Assembly (NCBI GenBank): GCA_963827905.1
Contig: CAWHCB010000001.1
Coordinates: 198,894-262,893 of the forward strand
DNA length: 64,000 nucleotides
Direction: 5' to 3'
Source of the DNA: JACXTP01 sp963827905
Lineage (GTDB): Archaea > Thermoplasmatota > Thermoplasmata > Methanomassiliicoccales > UBA472
Shown here: one piece after another, positions 33,616 to 42,713 of the stretch
Layout of the letters: every line of letters begins with the position of its first letter
Numbering within the stretch: the first letter of the stretch is position 1
Translations under genes and position numbers: made by a program
The notes under the pieces: generated by a model
Seen by the model: the letters and a program-made list of their open reading frames with translations, nothing else
Databases searched by the model: none
What the model was told of the DNA's origin: nothing

Positions 33616-34855
33616 ACGCCTGCAATATGAGCAGCTCCGGGTTCTCCAGATACCTCTTGAGGTCATTGACGAACTTCGCCGCCTCCGCCCCGTCGAAGGC
33701 CCGGTGGTCGAACGTGAGCGACAGTGGCAGCACCTTGCGCGCCTTGATCTCCCCGTTGACGACCAGGGGCATGTCCATGATCCTTCCCACGCCCAGGATG
33801 GCCACCTCGGGGTAGTTGATGATCGGCGTGCCGTACGTGCTCCCGAACACCCCGTAGTTGGTGATGGTGAACGTCCCGCCCTTGAGGTCGGCCAGGTCCA
33901 GCTTGCGAGCGCTCGCCATCTCGGCGAGCTTGTGGACCTCCTCCGCCAGGTCCACCATGCTCTTCTGGTCCGCCCCCTTGACCACCGGCACGATGAGACC
34001 GTCGTCGATGGCGACGGCCACGCCGATGTTGTAGTACTTCTTCATGACGATCTCCTCCGCCTCGTCATCGACCACGGAGTTGAGCAACGGGTGGGCCTTC
34101 AGGGAGGCCACCACCGCCTTGATGATGAAGGGCATGTAGGTGAGCTTCACCCCACGCTCCTTCTCCACCGCCACCTTCACCTTCTCCCTCATGGCCACCA
34201 GGTCGGTGACGTCGGCCTGGTCCATGGTGGTCACGGCGGCCACCTTGGCCTGGGACTCCATCATGTGCTTGGCGGTGGTACGCCTCACGCCCTTGATCGG
34301 GACCCGTTCCACCCAACCATAGATGTCGAACTTGGGACGGGATGCCAGCTTCGGCTTGGCCGGGAGCGCGGCGGCATTGACGTCCCCTTCCATGACCCTT
34401 CCTTCCGGACCAGAGCCGCGCACCTTGGAGATCTCCACGCCCTTGTCCTTGGCCAGCTTTCGCACTGCGGGTGTGGCGAGCACCTCTGCCGTCGTCGCCT
34501 CCGCGACCTTGGTGGCGGTGGACGATACGGTTATCTCCTCGGTGGGCAGCTCCCCGACCACGGATATCGACTCGCGCTTGCCCTCCACCTTCTTGGTGAC
34601 CGGGGGCGGCACCTCCTCCTCCTCGCCTATGACCGCCAGGGTCTGACCGACCTTGACCACGTCGCCCTCCTTGAAGTTCAACTGCAGGACCTTGCCAGCG
34701 GCGGGCGAGGGCATCTCCACCACCGCCTTGTCCGTCTCCATCTCCGCCAGGGACTGGTCCAGCTTGACCGTGTCGCCGACCTTCACGAGCCATTTCTTGA
34801 TCTCGCCCTCGGTCACGCCCTCGCCCAGGTCGGGAAATATGAAGTTAGTCGCCAT
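33605..34855 (-). CDS. 2-oxoacid dehydrogenase complex E2, dihydrolipoamide acyltransferase
   Basis: A 416-residue, intact protein. One lipoyl domain (residues 1-78, with the lipoylated Lys in METDKAVVE), a linker, a peripheral subunit-binding domain (ATPAVRKLAKDKGVEISKVR, about 128-160) and the catalytic acyltransferase domain ending in the active-site LTFDHRAFDG (His and Asp). The ATG is 10 bases after the E1beta stop with GAGGTGG upstream. The acyl specificity (pyruvate or branched-chain) cannot be told from sequence here. Ends in TAG. Confidence 0.95.
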   Translation of the reverse strand: MATNFIFPDLGEGVTEGEIKKWLVKVGDTVKLDQSLAEMETDKAVVEMPSPAAGKVLQLNFKEGDVVKVGQTLAVIGEEEEVPPPVTKKVEGKRESISVVGELPTEEITVSSTATKVAEATTAEVLATPAVRKLAKDKGVEISKVRGSGPEGRVMEGDVNAAALPAKPKLASRPKFDIYGWVERVPIKGVRRTTAKHMMESQAKVAAVTTMDQADVTDLVAMREKVKVAVEKERGVKLTYMPFIIKAVVASLKAHPLLNSVVDDEAEEIVMKKYYNIGVAVAIDDGLIVPVVKGADQKSMVDLAEEVHKLAEMASARKLDLADLKGGTFTITNYGVFGSTYGTPIINYPEVAILGVGRIMDMPLVVNGEIKARKVLPLSLTFDHRAFDGAEAAKFVNDLKRYLENPELLILQASSG

Positions 34856-34864
34856 TTGTCCACC

Positions 34865-35842
34865 TCAGAAGCTCATGGTCCTTTCGATCGCGTCTTTTAA
34901 TTCTCTCTGGTCCTATGTAATAGTAGTCCTCGCCCTTGGGCAAGGGGATGGTGATGTCAGGGGCGGTCACCCTCTCCACCGGCGCCTCCAGCGACAGCAA
35001 CGCCTTCTCGTTGATGCGGGCGGCTATCTCCGCTCCGACGCCAAAGCTCTTGGGCGCCTCCTGCACCACCACGCACCGCCCGGTCTTCTTGACCGACCGG
35101 ATGATGGCGTTCGAGTCCAACGGGGAGAGCGTCCGCAGGTCGATGACCTCGCAACTGAACTTGCCCGCCATCGCGTCCACCGCCTTCTGGATCTGCGGGA
35201 TCATGGCCCCCCAGCCGATGACGGTGACGTCGTTGCCTTCCTGCACCACCCGGGCCTGCGACAAGGGCACGATGTACTCTCCGCTCGGGCACCTCCTCCT
35301 TGAGCATGCGATAGCTGCGCGTCGGCTCCAGGAATATGACCGGGTCCGGGTCGCGAATGGACGAGGTCAGCAGGCCCTTGGCCTCCAACGGCGTGGATGG
35401 CACCACCACCTTGAGCCCGGGGATCTGGCAGAACAGGGCCTCGGTGCTCTCCGAATGATGCTCCAGCGCCTTCACGCCCGCCCCGTAGGGGGTGCGCATC
35501 ACCATGGGGACGGTGAGCCGACCCCGGGTGCGGTTGCGCATCCGGGCCGCATGGGAGATCATCTGGTTCAAGGTCAGATAGATGAACCCCATGAACTGGA
35601 TCTCGGCCACCGGGCGCAGGCCGTTCATGGCCATGCCGATGGCCACCCCGACGATGCCCGCCTCGGCCAGCGGGGTGTCGATCACCCTCTCCGCCCCGAA
35701 CTCGGTCGAGCAGACCGTCGGTGACGCGGAACACCCCGCCGTCCACGCCCACGTCCTCGCCCAGCAGCACGACGCTCGGGTCCCGCTCCATCTCCTCGCG
35801 CAGGGCGAGGTTGATGGACTGCACCATGTTCATCATGACCAT
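34865..35842 (-). CDS. 2-oxoacid dehydrogenase E1 beta subunit, three frameshifts
   Basis: Joined frames: VQSINLALREEMERDPSVVL and LLGEDVGVDGGVFRVTDGLL; then DTPLAEAGIVGVAIGMAMNG, RTPYGAGVKALEHHSES; then GNDVTVIGWGAMIPQIQKAV to YYYIGPERIKDAIERTMSF. About 325 residues. Breaks are near 35705, 35285 and 34895; the last is ATTAAAAGACG where ATTAAAGACG is expected (extra A). The ATG at 35842 lies two bases after the E1alpha stop with GGGAGGGAG upstream. It forms the thiamine-dependent E1 heterotetramer with E1alpha. Confidence 0.92.
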
Positions 35843-35844
35843 GC

Positions 35845-36894
35845 TCACTCCCTCCCGGTCGGCAGTTCCCTGCGGAGCGCTTCCAGCTGCTCCCTCAGGT
35901 CGTCCGGCATGTGGCGTAGGTGTGGCGGAAGCAGTCGTCCAAGGTCGGTCTCGGGAACGACTCGGCCTTCTTGACCTCCTCCTCCACCATGGCGGAGACC
36001 TCCTCCAGCAACGCCTTCTCCTTCTCCTCGTCCCAGAGCCCCTTGTTGGTCAGGTAGACCCTGAACCGGGTGATGGGGTCTCGCTCCGCCCACTCCTTCA
36101 GCTCCTTGCTCCAGTACGGTAGCGGGTGGCGTCGTCGGAGGTGGTGTGGTCGCCCATGCGGTAGGTGTACGACTCTATGAGCGTCGGTCCCTCTCCCTTC
36201 CTGGCCCGCTCCACCGCCTCCTTGGTCGCGGCGTAGAGGGCCAGGACATCGTTGCCGTCGACCAGTATCCCAGGGAAGCCATAGGCCACCGCCTTCTGGG
36301 CGATGGTCTTCGAGGCGGTCTGCCTCTCCCGCGGGACGGATATGGCCCACTGGTTGTTCTGGCAGACGAAGACGTTCGGGGTGCTGCATCACCCCGGCGA
36401 AGTTCAGCCCCTCGTGGAAGTCCCCTTCGGACGTGCCGCCGTCACCGAAGAAGCACACCACGGCCGTGTCCTCCTTCCTCAGCTTGGCGGCGTAGGCGAT
36501 GCCGACCGCGTGCGGGATCTGCGAGCCGACCGGGACGACCGATGGCGTGGCGCGCACCCCTTCGGGATAGCTGCTGCCCTCCTCGTTGCCCATCCAGTAG
36601 AGGTAGAGGCGCCAGAGCGGGACGCCCCGGTAGATCAGGCCGCCCAGCTCCCGGAAGGCCCAGACCAGCCAATCGTTCGGTCCCATGGCCAGGGCGGGAC
36701 CGATCTGGCTGGCCTCCTGCCCCTTGGTCGGCGGATAGGCTCCGAGACGACCTTGCCTCTGCAGCTTCACCGCCTTATCGTCGGCGACCCGGGTCAGCAC
36801 CATGGTGCGATAGGCCTTGAGCAAGGTGCTCGTCGTCTATCTTCGGCTCCAGTTCCTTATTGACGCTGCCGTCCTTCCTCAGGATCTCCAGCAT
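35845..36894 (-). CDS. 2-oxoacid dehydrogenase E1 alpha subunit, several frameshifts
   Basis: Thiamine-diphosphate subunit of the complex. Joined frames: start MLEILRKDGSVNKELEPKID; AYRTMVLTRVADDKAVKLQR; thiamine motif FFGDGGTSEGDFHEGLNFA with the matching CQNNQWAIS from another frame; YGFPGILVDGNDVLALYAAT; TYRMGDHTTSDDATRY; end LEALRRELPTGRE. About 350 residues, normal. Breaks near 36825, 36380, 36290 and two between 35920 and 36120. The ATG at 36894 follows AGGCAAGAG. It is 44 bp after lipA in the operon. Confidence 0.9.
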
Positions 36895-36937
36895 CTCTTG
36901 CCTTTCAAGGGGTCGAAATCATCCACTAGCAAACATC

Positions 36938-37807
36938 TCACTCTCCTCTAGCCATATGGTAGGCCTCCTTGGCCTTGTAAGATGAACGGACGAACGGTCC
37001 GGAAAGAACGGCCTTGAAGCCCATGCCCAAAGCCCGTCCCCCTATCGACATGAACTCCTCTGGCGGGAGATATCGTTCCACCGGCAAATGGTCCGAGCTC
37101 GGTCGCAGGTACTGCCCGACGGTCAGGATGTCCACCTTCGCATGGCCCAGGTCCTGCAGGCATTGGTGCACCTCTTCCTCGGTCTCGCCCAGCCCCAGCA
37201 TCAGCGAGGACTTGGTCACGACCTCGGGTCTGACCATCTTCGCTGCCTGGAGCAATGCCAGCGACCTCTCGTAGGACGCCATCCGGTCCCGCGCTATGGG
37301 CTGCAGGCGCCTCACCACCTCGATGTTGTGGCCGAGGACGTCTGGTGCGGCCTGGAGGATCGTGCTGCAGGGCCTTCATGTCCCCCCGCAGGTCCGGGAT
37401 GAGGAGCTCGACCAGACATCCTGGGCGTTTCTCCCTGATCGCTCGATATCGTGTTGGCGAAATGGGAAGCACCCCCGTCCAACAGGTCGTCCCTGGTGAC
37501 GGACGTTATGACGACGTATTCCAAGCCAGGTCCGCGACACCGCCTCCGCCACCCTCTCGCGGTTCGTCTGGGTCCAACGGCATCTGGGGGCCCATGGGCG
37601 ACGGCGCAGAAACGGCAGTGCCTGGTGCAGTTGTCGCCCATGATCAGATAGGTGGCGCTCTTGGTCCTCCAGCACTCACCGATGTTAGGGCAATGAGCGG
37701 AATCGCAAACGGTATGCAGGCCCAGCTTCGCGGTTCATCCGCCTCGTCTCCGCCATGCCTTCGGTCGGCATATGGCGAATCTTTAGCCATGCTGGTTTAG
37801 TCTCCAC
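36938..37807 (-). CDS. lipA: Lipoyl synthase LipA, several frameshifts
   Basis: A radical-SAM enzyme that inserts two sulfurs into octanoyl-E2. Both clusters can be read: the auxiliary site LHTVCDSAHCPNIGECWRTK (Cx4Cx5C) and the radical-SAM CTRHCRFCAVAHG (Cx3Cx2C). Later parts: YVVITSVTRDDLLDGGASHF, KSSLMLGLGETEEEV and the end AYHMARGE. Breaks near 37735, 37590, 37440 and 37330. The N-terminus KPAWLKIRHMPTEG is in frame from a GTG at 37807; TTG at 37813 and ATG at 37834 are alternatives. It heads the E1-E2 operon. Confidence 0.9.
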
Positions 37808-37975
37808 CGGCAATACCCAACCTCTCCCGACCATTGGAGCGGCCCCTTAATCTGCTTTATGGCGAGGCTAGGCATCGCTACCATCTGAAGGTCGTTTCGA
37901 TCCCCCGCTATCGAGCAGGACCGAGCAGGGCGACGAACATTCAATATGGATGCTGGCTGGAACGATTGGACAAAC

Positions 37976-37983
37976 ATATTAAT
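37976..37983 (+). promoter_or_regulatory. TATA box of SRP RNA
   Basis: ATATTAAT about 25 bases upstream of the predicted 5' end of the SRP RNA, the usual archaeal spacing. Confidence 0.5.
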
Positions 37984-38003
37984 AGCATCATCCTGTATGC
38001 GAG

Positions 38004-38320
38004 CGCGCTAGGCTAGACCGGGACGCTCGGCGTGCCCTTATACACCGAAATCGTCGATACGCGGGGGTGACAGCGGAGGACGTCGTATCCGGAGAACCTA
38101 AGGCCCAGTCATAGATGTTGATGTCTCGTCCTGCGGGGCAGGCGGCGATCTCGCGGCGCAGCTGGAGGGTTGCGCCCCTGGTCCTAATCACGGGGAACGG
38201 GTCAGGCCCTGACGGGAGCAGCCTAACCGTGGACTACCTACGCTCGTAGGGTTGCGGGGCGGAGTTAATGACTGATCAACCTTGAGTGATCCGAGCGGCT
38301 ACCTTCGTGGCCTAGCACTC
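38004..38320 (+). ncRNA. ffs: SRP RNA (7S RNA)
   Basis: About 315 nt, the archaeal size. The 5' segment GCTAGGCTAGACCGGGACGC followed by CTCGGCGTGCCC is the Alu-end loop pattern of archaeal 7S RNA. The conserved SRP54-binding helix 8 is seen as GGGTCAGGCCC then GACGGGAGCAGCC (38197-38222 region). The 3' end GGCCTAGCAC pairs with the 5' GCGCTAGGC to close helix 1. No protein-coding frame fits this stretch. The 3' end reaches the last codons of the convergent AIR-synthase-like gene. Its protein partner SRP54 is encoded at the start of the window. Confidence 0.93.
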
Positions 38321-39336
38321 ATTTTCCATCGTTCAGCTCGATCGATTCCCAACCGACCGTGTTGGTGGGCTTGCAACCGGTGATCAGCTCTGACCTGAAG
38401 TCGAAGAGCACCTCCATCCGGTCCCCTTTGGTCAGACGGTACACGTAGGAATCGTCCACCTTGCCGACCACGGCGCCGGTGACCCCGACGGCTTGGAACA
38501 TCTCGATCACCTTATCGGAGTTCTCGGGGTCGCAGGTGAGCGTGAAACCGCATCCCTGATAGGACTTCAGCCATTGATGGAAGTCCACGCCCTGGGGTCG
38601 TGGGATCTTGTCCACATCGACGCTGGCCCCCTTGCCGCTCGTCTCCAACAGCATGCCCAGCGTACCGAGCGTCCCCGGGTTGCTGATGTCCTTGCCTGAG
38701 CGCAGGAGGCCTTTGCGGGCGATCTTGTTCATGACGAGCATCTGCTTGCGCACGATGTCCGCGTCCTTGCGCGAGGTGGTGTCCCAGGCATAGATCAGCC
38801 CCTCCGGGTAGAACCCGTCCAGGTCCATGGCGAAGATGACGTCGTCGCCCGACCTTCGCGGTGTGGCTGTACACCACGTGCTCCTTGTCCTCGCAGTAAC
38901 CGACGATGGCCACATCGATGGCGTTGTAGGTGCAGTCCGGATGGGTGTGGCCGCCCACGATGGGCACGCCGAACTTGCGCACGGCGGTCTCCATCCCCCG
39001 CATGACCTGTCCGCAGACCTTGTTGTCCTTCACGGAAAGTACGTCGACCATGCCGATGGGCATCCCGCCCATGGCGGAGATGTCGTTTATATTAACAAGA
39101 ACTGAATAATAACCAGCATAGAACGGATTGGCGTTCATCAAGGCCTGCATGATCCCGTCCGCGGCCAGAAGCAGCACGCGGTCGTCCCATTCCACCACCG
39201 CGGCATCCTCACCGTACGAGGCAAGCACCTTGGCCGTGGAGAACTTCGGGAAGAAGTTGATAACCTCGGATATGGTCTTCTTTCTGGTGATGCCAGGAAA
39301 GCTCTTGATGTCGTTCACCAGGGCCATCAGGTCCAT
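38319..39336 (-). CDS. AIR synthase-related protein, methanogenesis marker 2-like, frameshifted
   Basis: A PurM-like fold of about 339 residues. N-terminal frame: SFPGITRKKTISEVINFFPK, SYGEDAAVVEWDDRVLLLAA, SVLVNINDISAMGGMPIGMV (Mg-ATP site) and VPIVGGHTHPDCTYNAIDVA. After the shift near 38860: DDVIFAMDLDG, GKDISNPGTLGTLGMLLETS, GCGFTLTC. The pattern agrees with the methanogenesis-marker-2 branch of AIR-synthase-like proteins, whose reaction is not known. The presence of one such gene does not prove methanogenesis. Confidence 0.78.
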
Positions 39337-39343
39337 ATTATCG

Positions 39344-39980
39344 TTAACGGCCCGGACCGTTATAATCTTTGTCCGTGGAGTATATAAACCACGACCTCAG
39401 AAGCGTGAGCTTGGTCTGCTTCGTCTCCTTGACCAGATAGAAGGCGTCGTGCGATACCAAGGTGATCGACTCCAAGAGCAGGATGTAGTCCTTCTCGAAA
39501 CTAGGGTCCTCAAGGACGTAGGCTCGGGAGGAGTCGGGGACCTTGAAGCCGTTGCGCACAAGGACCTTCTTCGCCTCTATCCTCTGCTCCGGGCTTGCCT
39601 GCGTCCCGGGGATGTTCCCCTCTATGCCGCAACGGGCGAGCTCCTCGACGAAAACGGCCCGGCGGAACAACCGGTTCATGGAATAGAGGATCACATGCTC
39701 GACCCTCTCTCCGGGGAAGAGCTCGCGTGCCCTGATCCCCTATTATCTGATAGAAATCCTGCTCCTTGCCCTTGATCGGGATGTATATCTTCGCAGGCGG
39801 GACTATCTTCTCCCGGACTATCTTAAGGTCCGTTAATGCCCTAAGGTAACCTGTTAGTAGCAGGCGATTTATTTTCAACCCCTTCTTGTTGAGGTCCTTT
39901 GACAGGGAGCTGATGGATTTACCCTCTTCGGTCAATGTGTCGAGGACAATCAGCCTGAAATCCTTGTCTGGGTGAAACAT
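39344..39980 (-). CDS. Winged-helix transcription regulator, frameshifted
   Basis: About 211 residues. N-terminal winged helix: DFRLIVLDTLTEEGKSISSL, then KGLKINRLLLTGYLRALTDL (recognition helix) and a wing REKIVPPAKIYIPIKG. After the break near 39735 a C-terminal domain follows (MNRLFRRAVFVEELARCGIE; SPEQRIEAKKVLVRNGF). Its start abuts three tandem 12-bp repeats in the gap to the divergent nrdD, so it probably controls itself and perhaps nrdD. It lies 7 bp upstream of the AIR-synthase-like gene, an operon. Confidence 0.7.
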
Positions 39981-40016
39981 ATGATAACAGATATGGTAAC
40001 AGATATGGTAACTAAT
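39981..40016. repeat. Three tandem 12-bp iterons, candidate operator
   Basis: ATGATAACAGAT, ATGGTAACAGAT and ATGGTAACTAAT follow each other without gaps directly upstream of the regulator's start codon. Further TTGTTACCAG (about 40037) and TCTGTTATG (about 40084) copies in the other orientation occur in the same gap. One repeat unit is just over one helical turn. Confidence 0.65.
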
Positions 40017-40175
40017 AAAAGTTCGCTCAAATACCTTTGTTACCAGACCGAGTTCAAAAATCTGTATAAATGGGCTGGACCAATCTGTTATGTCGCAGGA
40101 AATACGAGGATGGGATTGTGCTCTCGTTTGGGGATGAGAGAGCGATCCATTTCGATTTGATGCTTAGGTGATGTA

Positions 40176-42298
40176 ATGAAGGGAAGCGTATCTGCTCGAG
40201 AATCAGGGGACTCGTTCGAACCGGGTATAGTGTCGCATGACGACAAGGAATCGACTGAACTTTCGTTGTTCGTAAGGACCTCCGATGAAGAGATAAGGAA
40301 GTGGGACCGGGGCAAGATCTACGAGGCTCTGATCCGCGAGACGACCATCAGCGAGGATGCGGCCGCGATAGTCTCGAGGGAGGTCGAGAAGATGATCTCC
40401 GAGCTCGAGATAGAGGTCATAACCGCACCGTTGATCCGTGAGCTCACGAACGCTAAGCTCGTTGAGTACGGACTATCGAAGATCCGCCGACAGCACACCC
40501 GCCTCGGTGTGCCGCTCTATGACGCTCGGCAGATCATCATGAGCCCGAACAAGGAGAACGCTAACGTGCCTCACGGCCCGGAGGCGACGAACCTGACCTT
40601 GGCGGAGCGCATCAAGAAGGAGTTCGCCCTGCTCGAGGTCTTCACGCAGGACCTTGGCGGACGCGCACATGGCAGGGGACATCCACCTGCACGACCTCGG
40701 CATGATCGACCGCCCCTACTGCAGCGGTCAGTCCATCGAGTACGTCAAGAAGTTCGGCCTGAACCTTCCCAACGCCATATCCATCGCCAAGCCGGCCAAG
40801 CACCCGGAGGTGCTCATCGAGCAGGTGGTCAAGTTCTCCGCCGCCCTGCAGGGCAACTTCGCCGGTGCCATCGGCTGGGACGCTTTCAACCTGTTCCTGG
40901 CACCCTACTTGGTGAACGTGGACGACGAGCGCATGAAGCAGCTCGCCCAGATACTGATCTTCGAGTTCGCGCAGCAGGCGGTGGCCCGCGGCGGTCAGTC
41001 CATCTTCAGCGACCTGAACCTCTACTGGGAGTGCCCCGAGCACTTCGAGGACGTGCCCGCCATCGGGCCGAGGGGCAGTTCACCGGGCAGACCTACTGAG
41101 GACTACCTTCACGAGTCGCAGCGCTTCGTCACCGCTCTCTTCGATGTGTACATGGAAGGCGACGCCATGGGGCGCCCGTTCTTCTTCCCGAAGCCGAACG
41201 TGCACATGACGGAGAAGTTCTTCAAGAGCGAAGGCCACGAGGAGTTCCTGGACAAGATATCGCAGGTGCGCCAGCGAGAAGGGCAACACCTACTTCGTGT
41301 TCGACCGGGGCAACACCGCCAAGATCACGGAGTGCTGCCGCCTCACCTTCAAGTTGGAGCAGAGCGACCTGGATGACGCGAAGACCCCCTGGAAGATGCG
41401 TTACTCCGCCATGCAGAACGTGACCATCAACCTGCCCAGCATCGCCTACGAGGCGCACCAGGACGACAACCGGCTGATCGACATCCTGCGGGAGCGGATC
41501 GACATCGTGGCGCAGGCGCACGTCCAGAAGAAGGAGTTCATCGGCAAGCTCCTCGCCATGGGCAAGGACGGACCGTTGTCGCTGCTCACCATGGAGCTGG
41601 ACGGCGAGCCCTACTACCGCTTCAACAAGGCCTCGTTCCTGATCGGCATGGTCGGCCTGAACGAGTTGGTGGCATACCACACCGGGCATCAGATGCACGA
41701 GTCCAAGGACTCGCTGAAGTTCGGCCTCAAGGTCATCGCGGAGATGAAGAAGGAGTCCGAGACGTTGGGCGAGCAGTACGGCATCAAGATGCCTCTGGAG
41801 CAGACCCCGGCCGAATCGACCGCCTACCGCTTCGCGCGAGCTGGACATGAAGTACTATCCGCTGCAGGCGCCGACCGTCATCCGCGGCAACAAGAGCAAC
41901 GGCGAGGTGTACTACACCAACTCCACCTACCTGAACGTGGGAGCGCCGATGAGCGCCATCGAGAGGACCAAGCAGGAAGGCCTGTTCCACCCCCGATCGA
42001 CGCCGGCTCGCTGACCCATATCTGGCTGGGCGAGCACAAGCCTCCGGCGGAGAGCATCGCGGCCTTCGTGAAGAAGACCTTCGAGACCACGCAGAACGCG
42101 CAGATCGCATTCAGCCCGGAGTTCACCTCCTGCATCTCCTGCGGCAGGACGACCCGCGGCCTGAGGGACACCTGCATGTACTGCGGCTCCCCCAACGTCG
42201 AGGGGATAACCAGGGTCACGGGCTTCTTCTCCAAGACCAACAGCTGGAACAAGGGGAAGCTCGGGGAGCTGAAGGACCGGGTACGAAATCAGATCTGA
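40176..42298 (+). CDS. nrdD: Anaerobic (class III) ribonucleoside-triphosphate reductase, five or more frameshifts
   Basis: The glycyl-radical enzyme that makes dNTPs without oxygen. About 705 residues joined: ATP cone (VRTSDEEIRKWDRGKIYEAL), AHMAGDIHLHDLGMIDRPYC, ARGGQSIFSDLNLYWECPEH, NTYFVFDRGNTAKITECCRL, MRYSAMQNVTINLPSIAYEA, C-terminal zinc site CISCGRTTRG / CMYCGSPN, and the radical Gly segment RVTGFFS before WNKGKLGEL. Breaks near 40660, 41080, 41270, 41845 and 41990; at 41095 TACTGAGGAC should probably read TACGAGGAC. The ATG at 40176 follows AGGTGATG. No NrdG activase is in the window. Confidence 0.95.
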
Positions 42299-42460
42299 GA
42301 TACGGATAACCAACGCCTTTGGGGCCAGGGCAACCCCTGTCCGGTTCCCCTTTTTTCTTTCACACTCCATCGATTGTTTCCGATTTTTGCGAATTCGACG
42401 ACAAATCATTAAATATCGCAGTTACCCAGTCGAAAGTGAAAGGTGATTCCTATCGATATG

Positions 42461-42694
42461 TGAACGTGCGTAGGCGCAGCCTTTGTGACAATTGTGTCGC
42501 TGAGGTGTGCTTCCGTCGCGACGAGCGCAAGAACCCTGCGGGTCGTGGAGTGCGACCTCTTCAAACCTCAATTCATAGCGTTCAAGCGGTGCCGCCAATG
42601 TTCCTCGGTCTACGAGGTGTTCTCCAACTTTAACGCCTTGGACTTCGAGCTGTGCCCGGAGTGCAACGAAAGGATGAAAAAAGGCGCCCCCTGA
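42461..42694 (+). CDS. Small zinc-ribbon protein, frameshifted
   Basis: About 77 residues from GTG at 42461: VRRRSLCDNCVAEVCFRRDE, then after the break near 42536 VVECDLFKPQFIAFKRCRQC, FELCPECNERMKKGAP. Three Cys pairs (CDNC, CRQC, CPEC) suggest one or two zinc knuckles. The stop codon lies in the loop of a terminator hairpin. It follows nrdD by about 160 bases and might serve it, but the link is unproven. Confidence 0.55.
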
Positions 42695-42708
42695 GGGGCT
42701 TGGTTTTT
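42686..42708 (+). terminator. Hairpin with T run after the zinc-ribbon gene
   Basis: GCCCC-CTGA-GGGGC followed by TTGGTTTTT. The stop codon TGA of the zinc-ribbon gene is in the loop. It is also close to the convergent protease gene, whose stop lies at 42714. Confidence 0.6.
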
Positions 42709-42713
42709 CTGAT

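Noticed and set aside
33542..34900. 452-codon plus-strand frame over the E2 gene
   Set aside because: Extremely His/Leu/Gly/Asp-rich shadow frame; E2 motifs are complete on the minus strand.
40176..42298. Programmed frameshifting or intein in nrdD
   Set aside because: Five or more shifts of the same type as elsewhere in the window, with no slippery-site or splicing-domain pattern; sequencing indels explain them.
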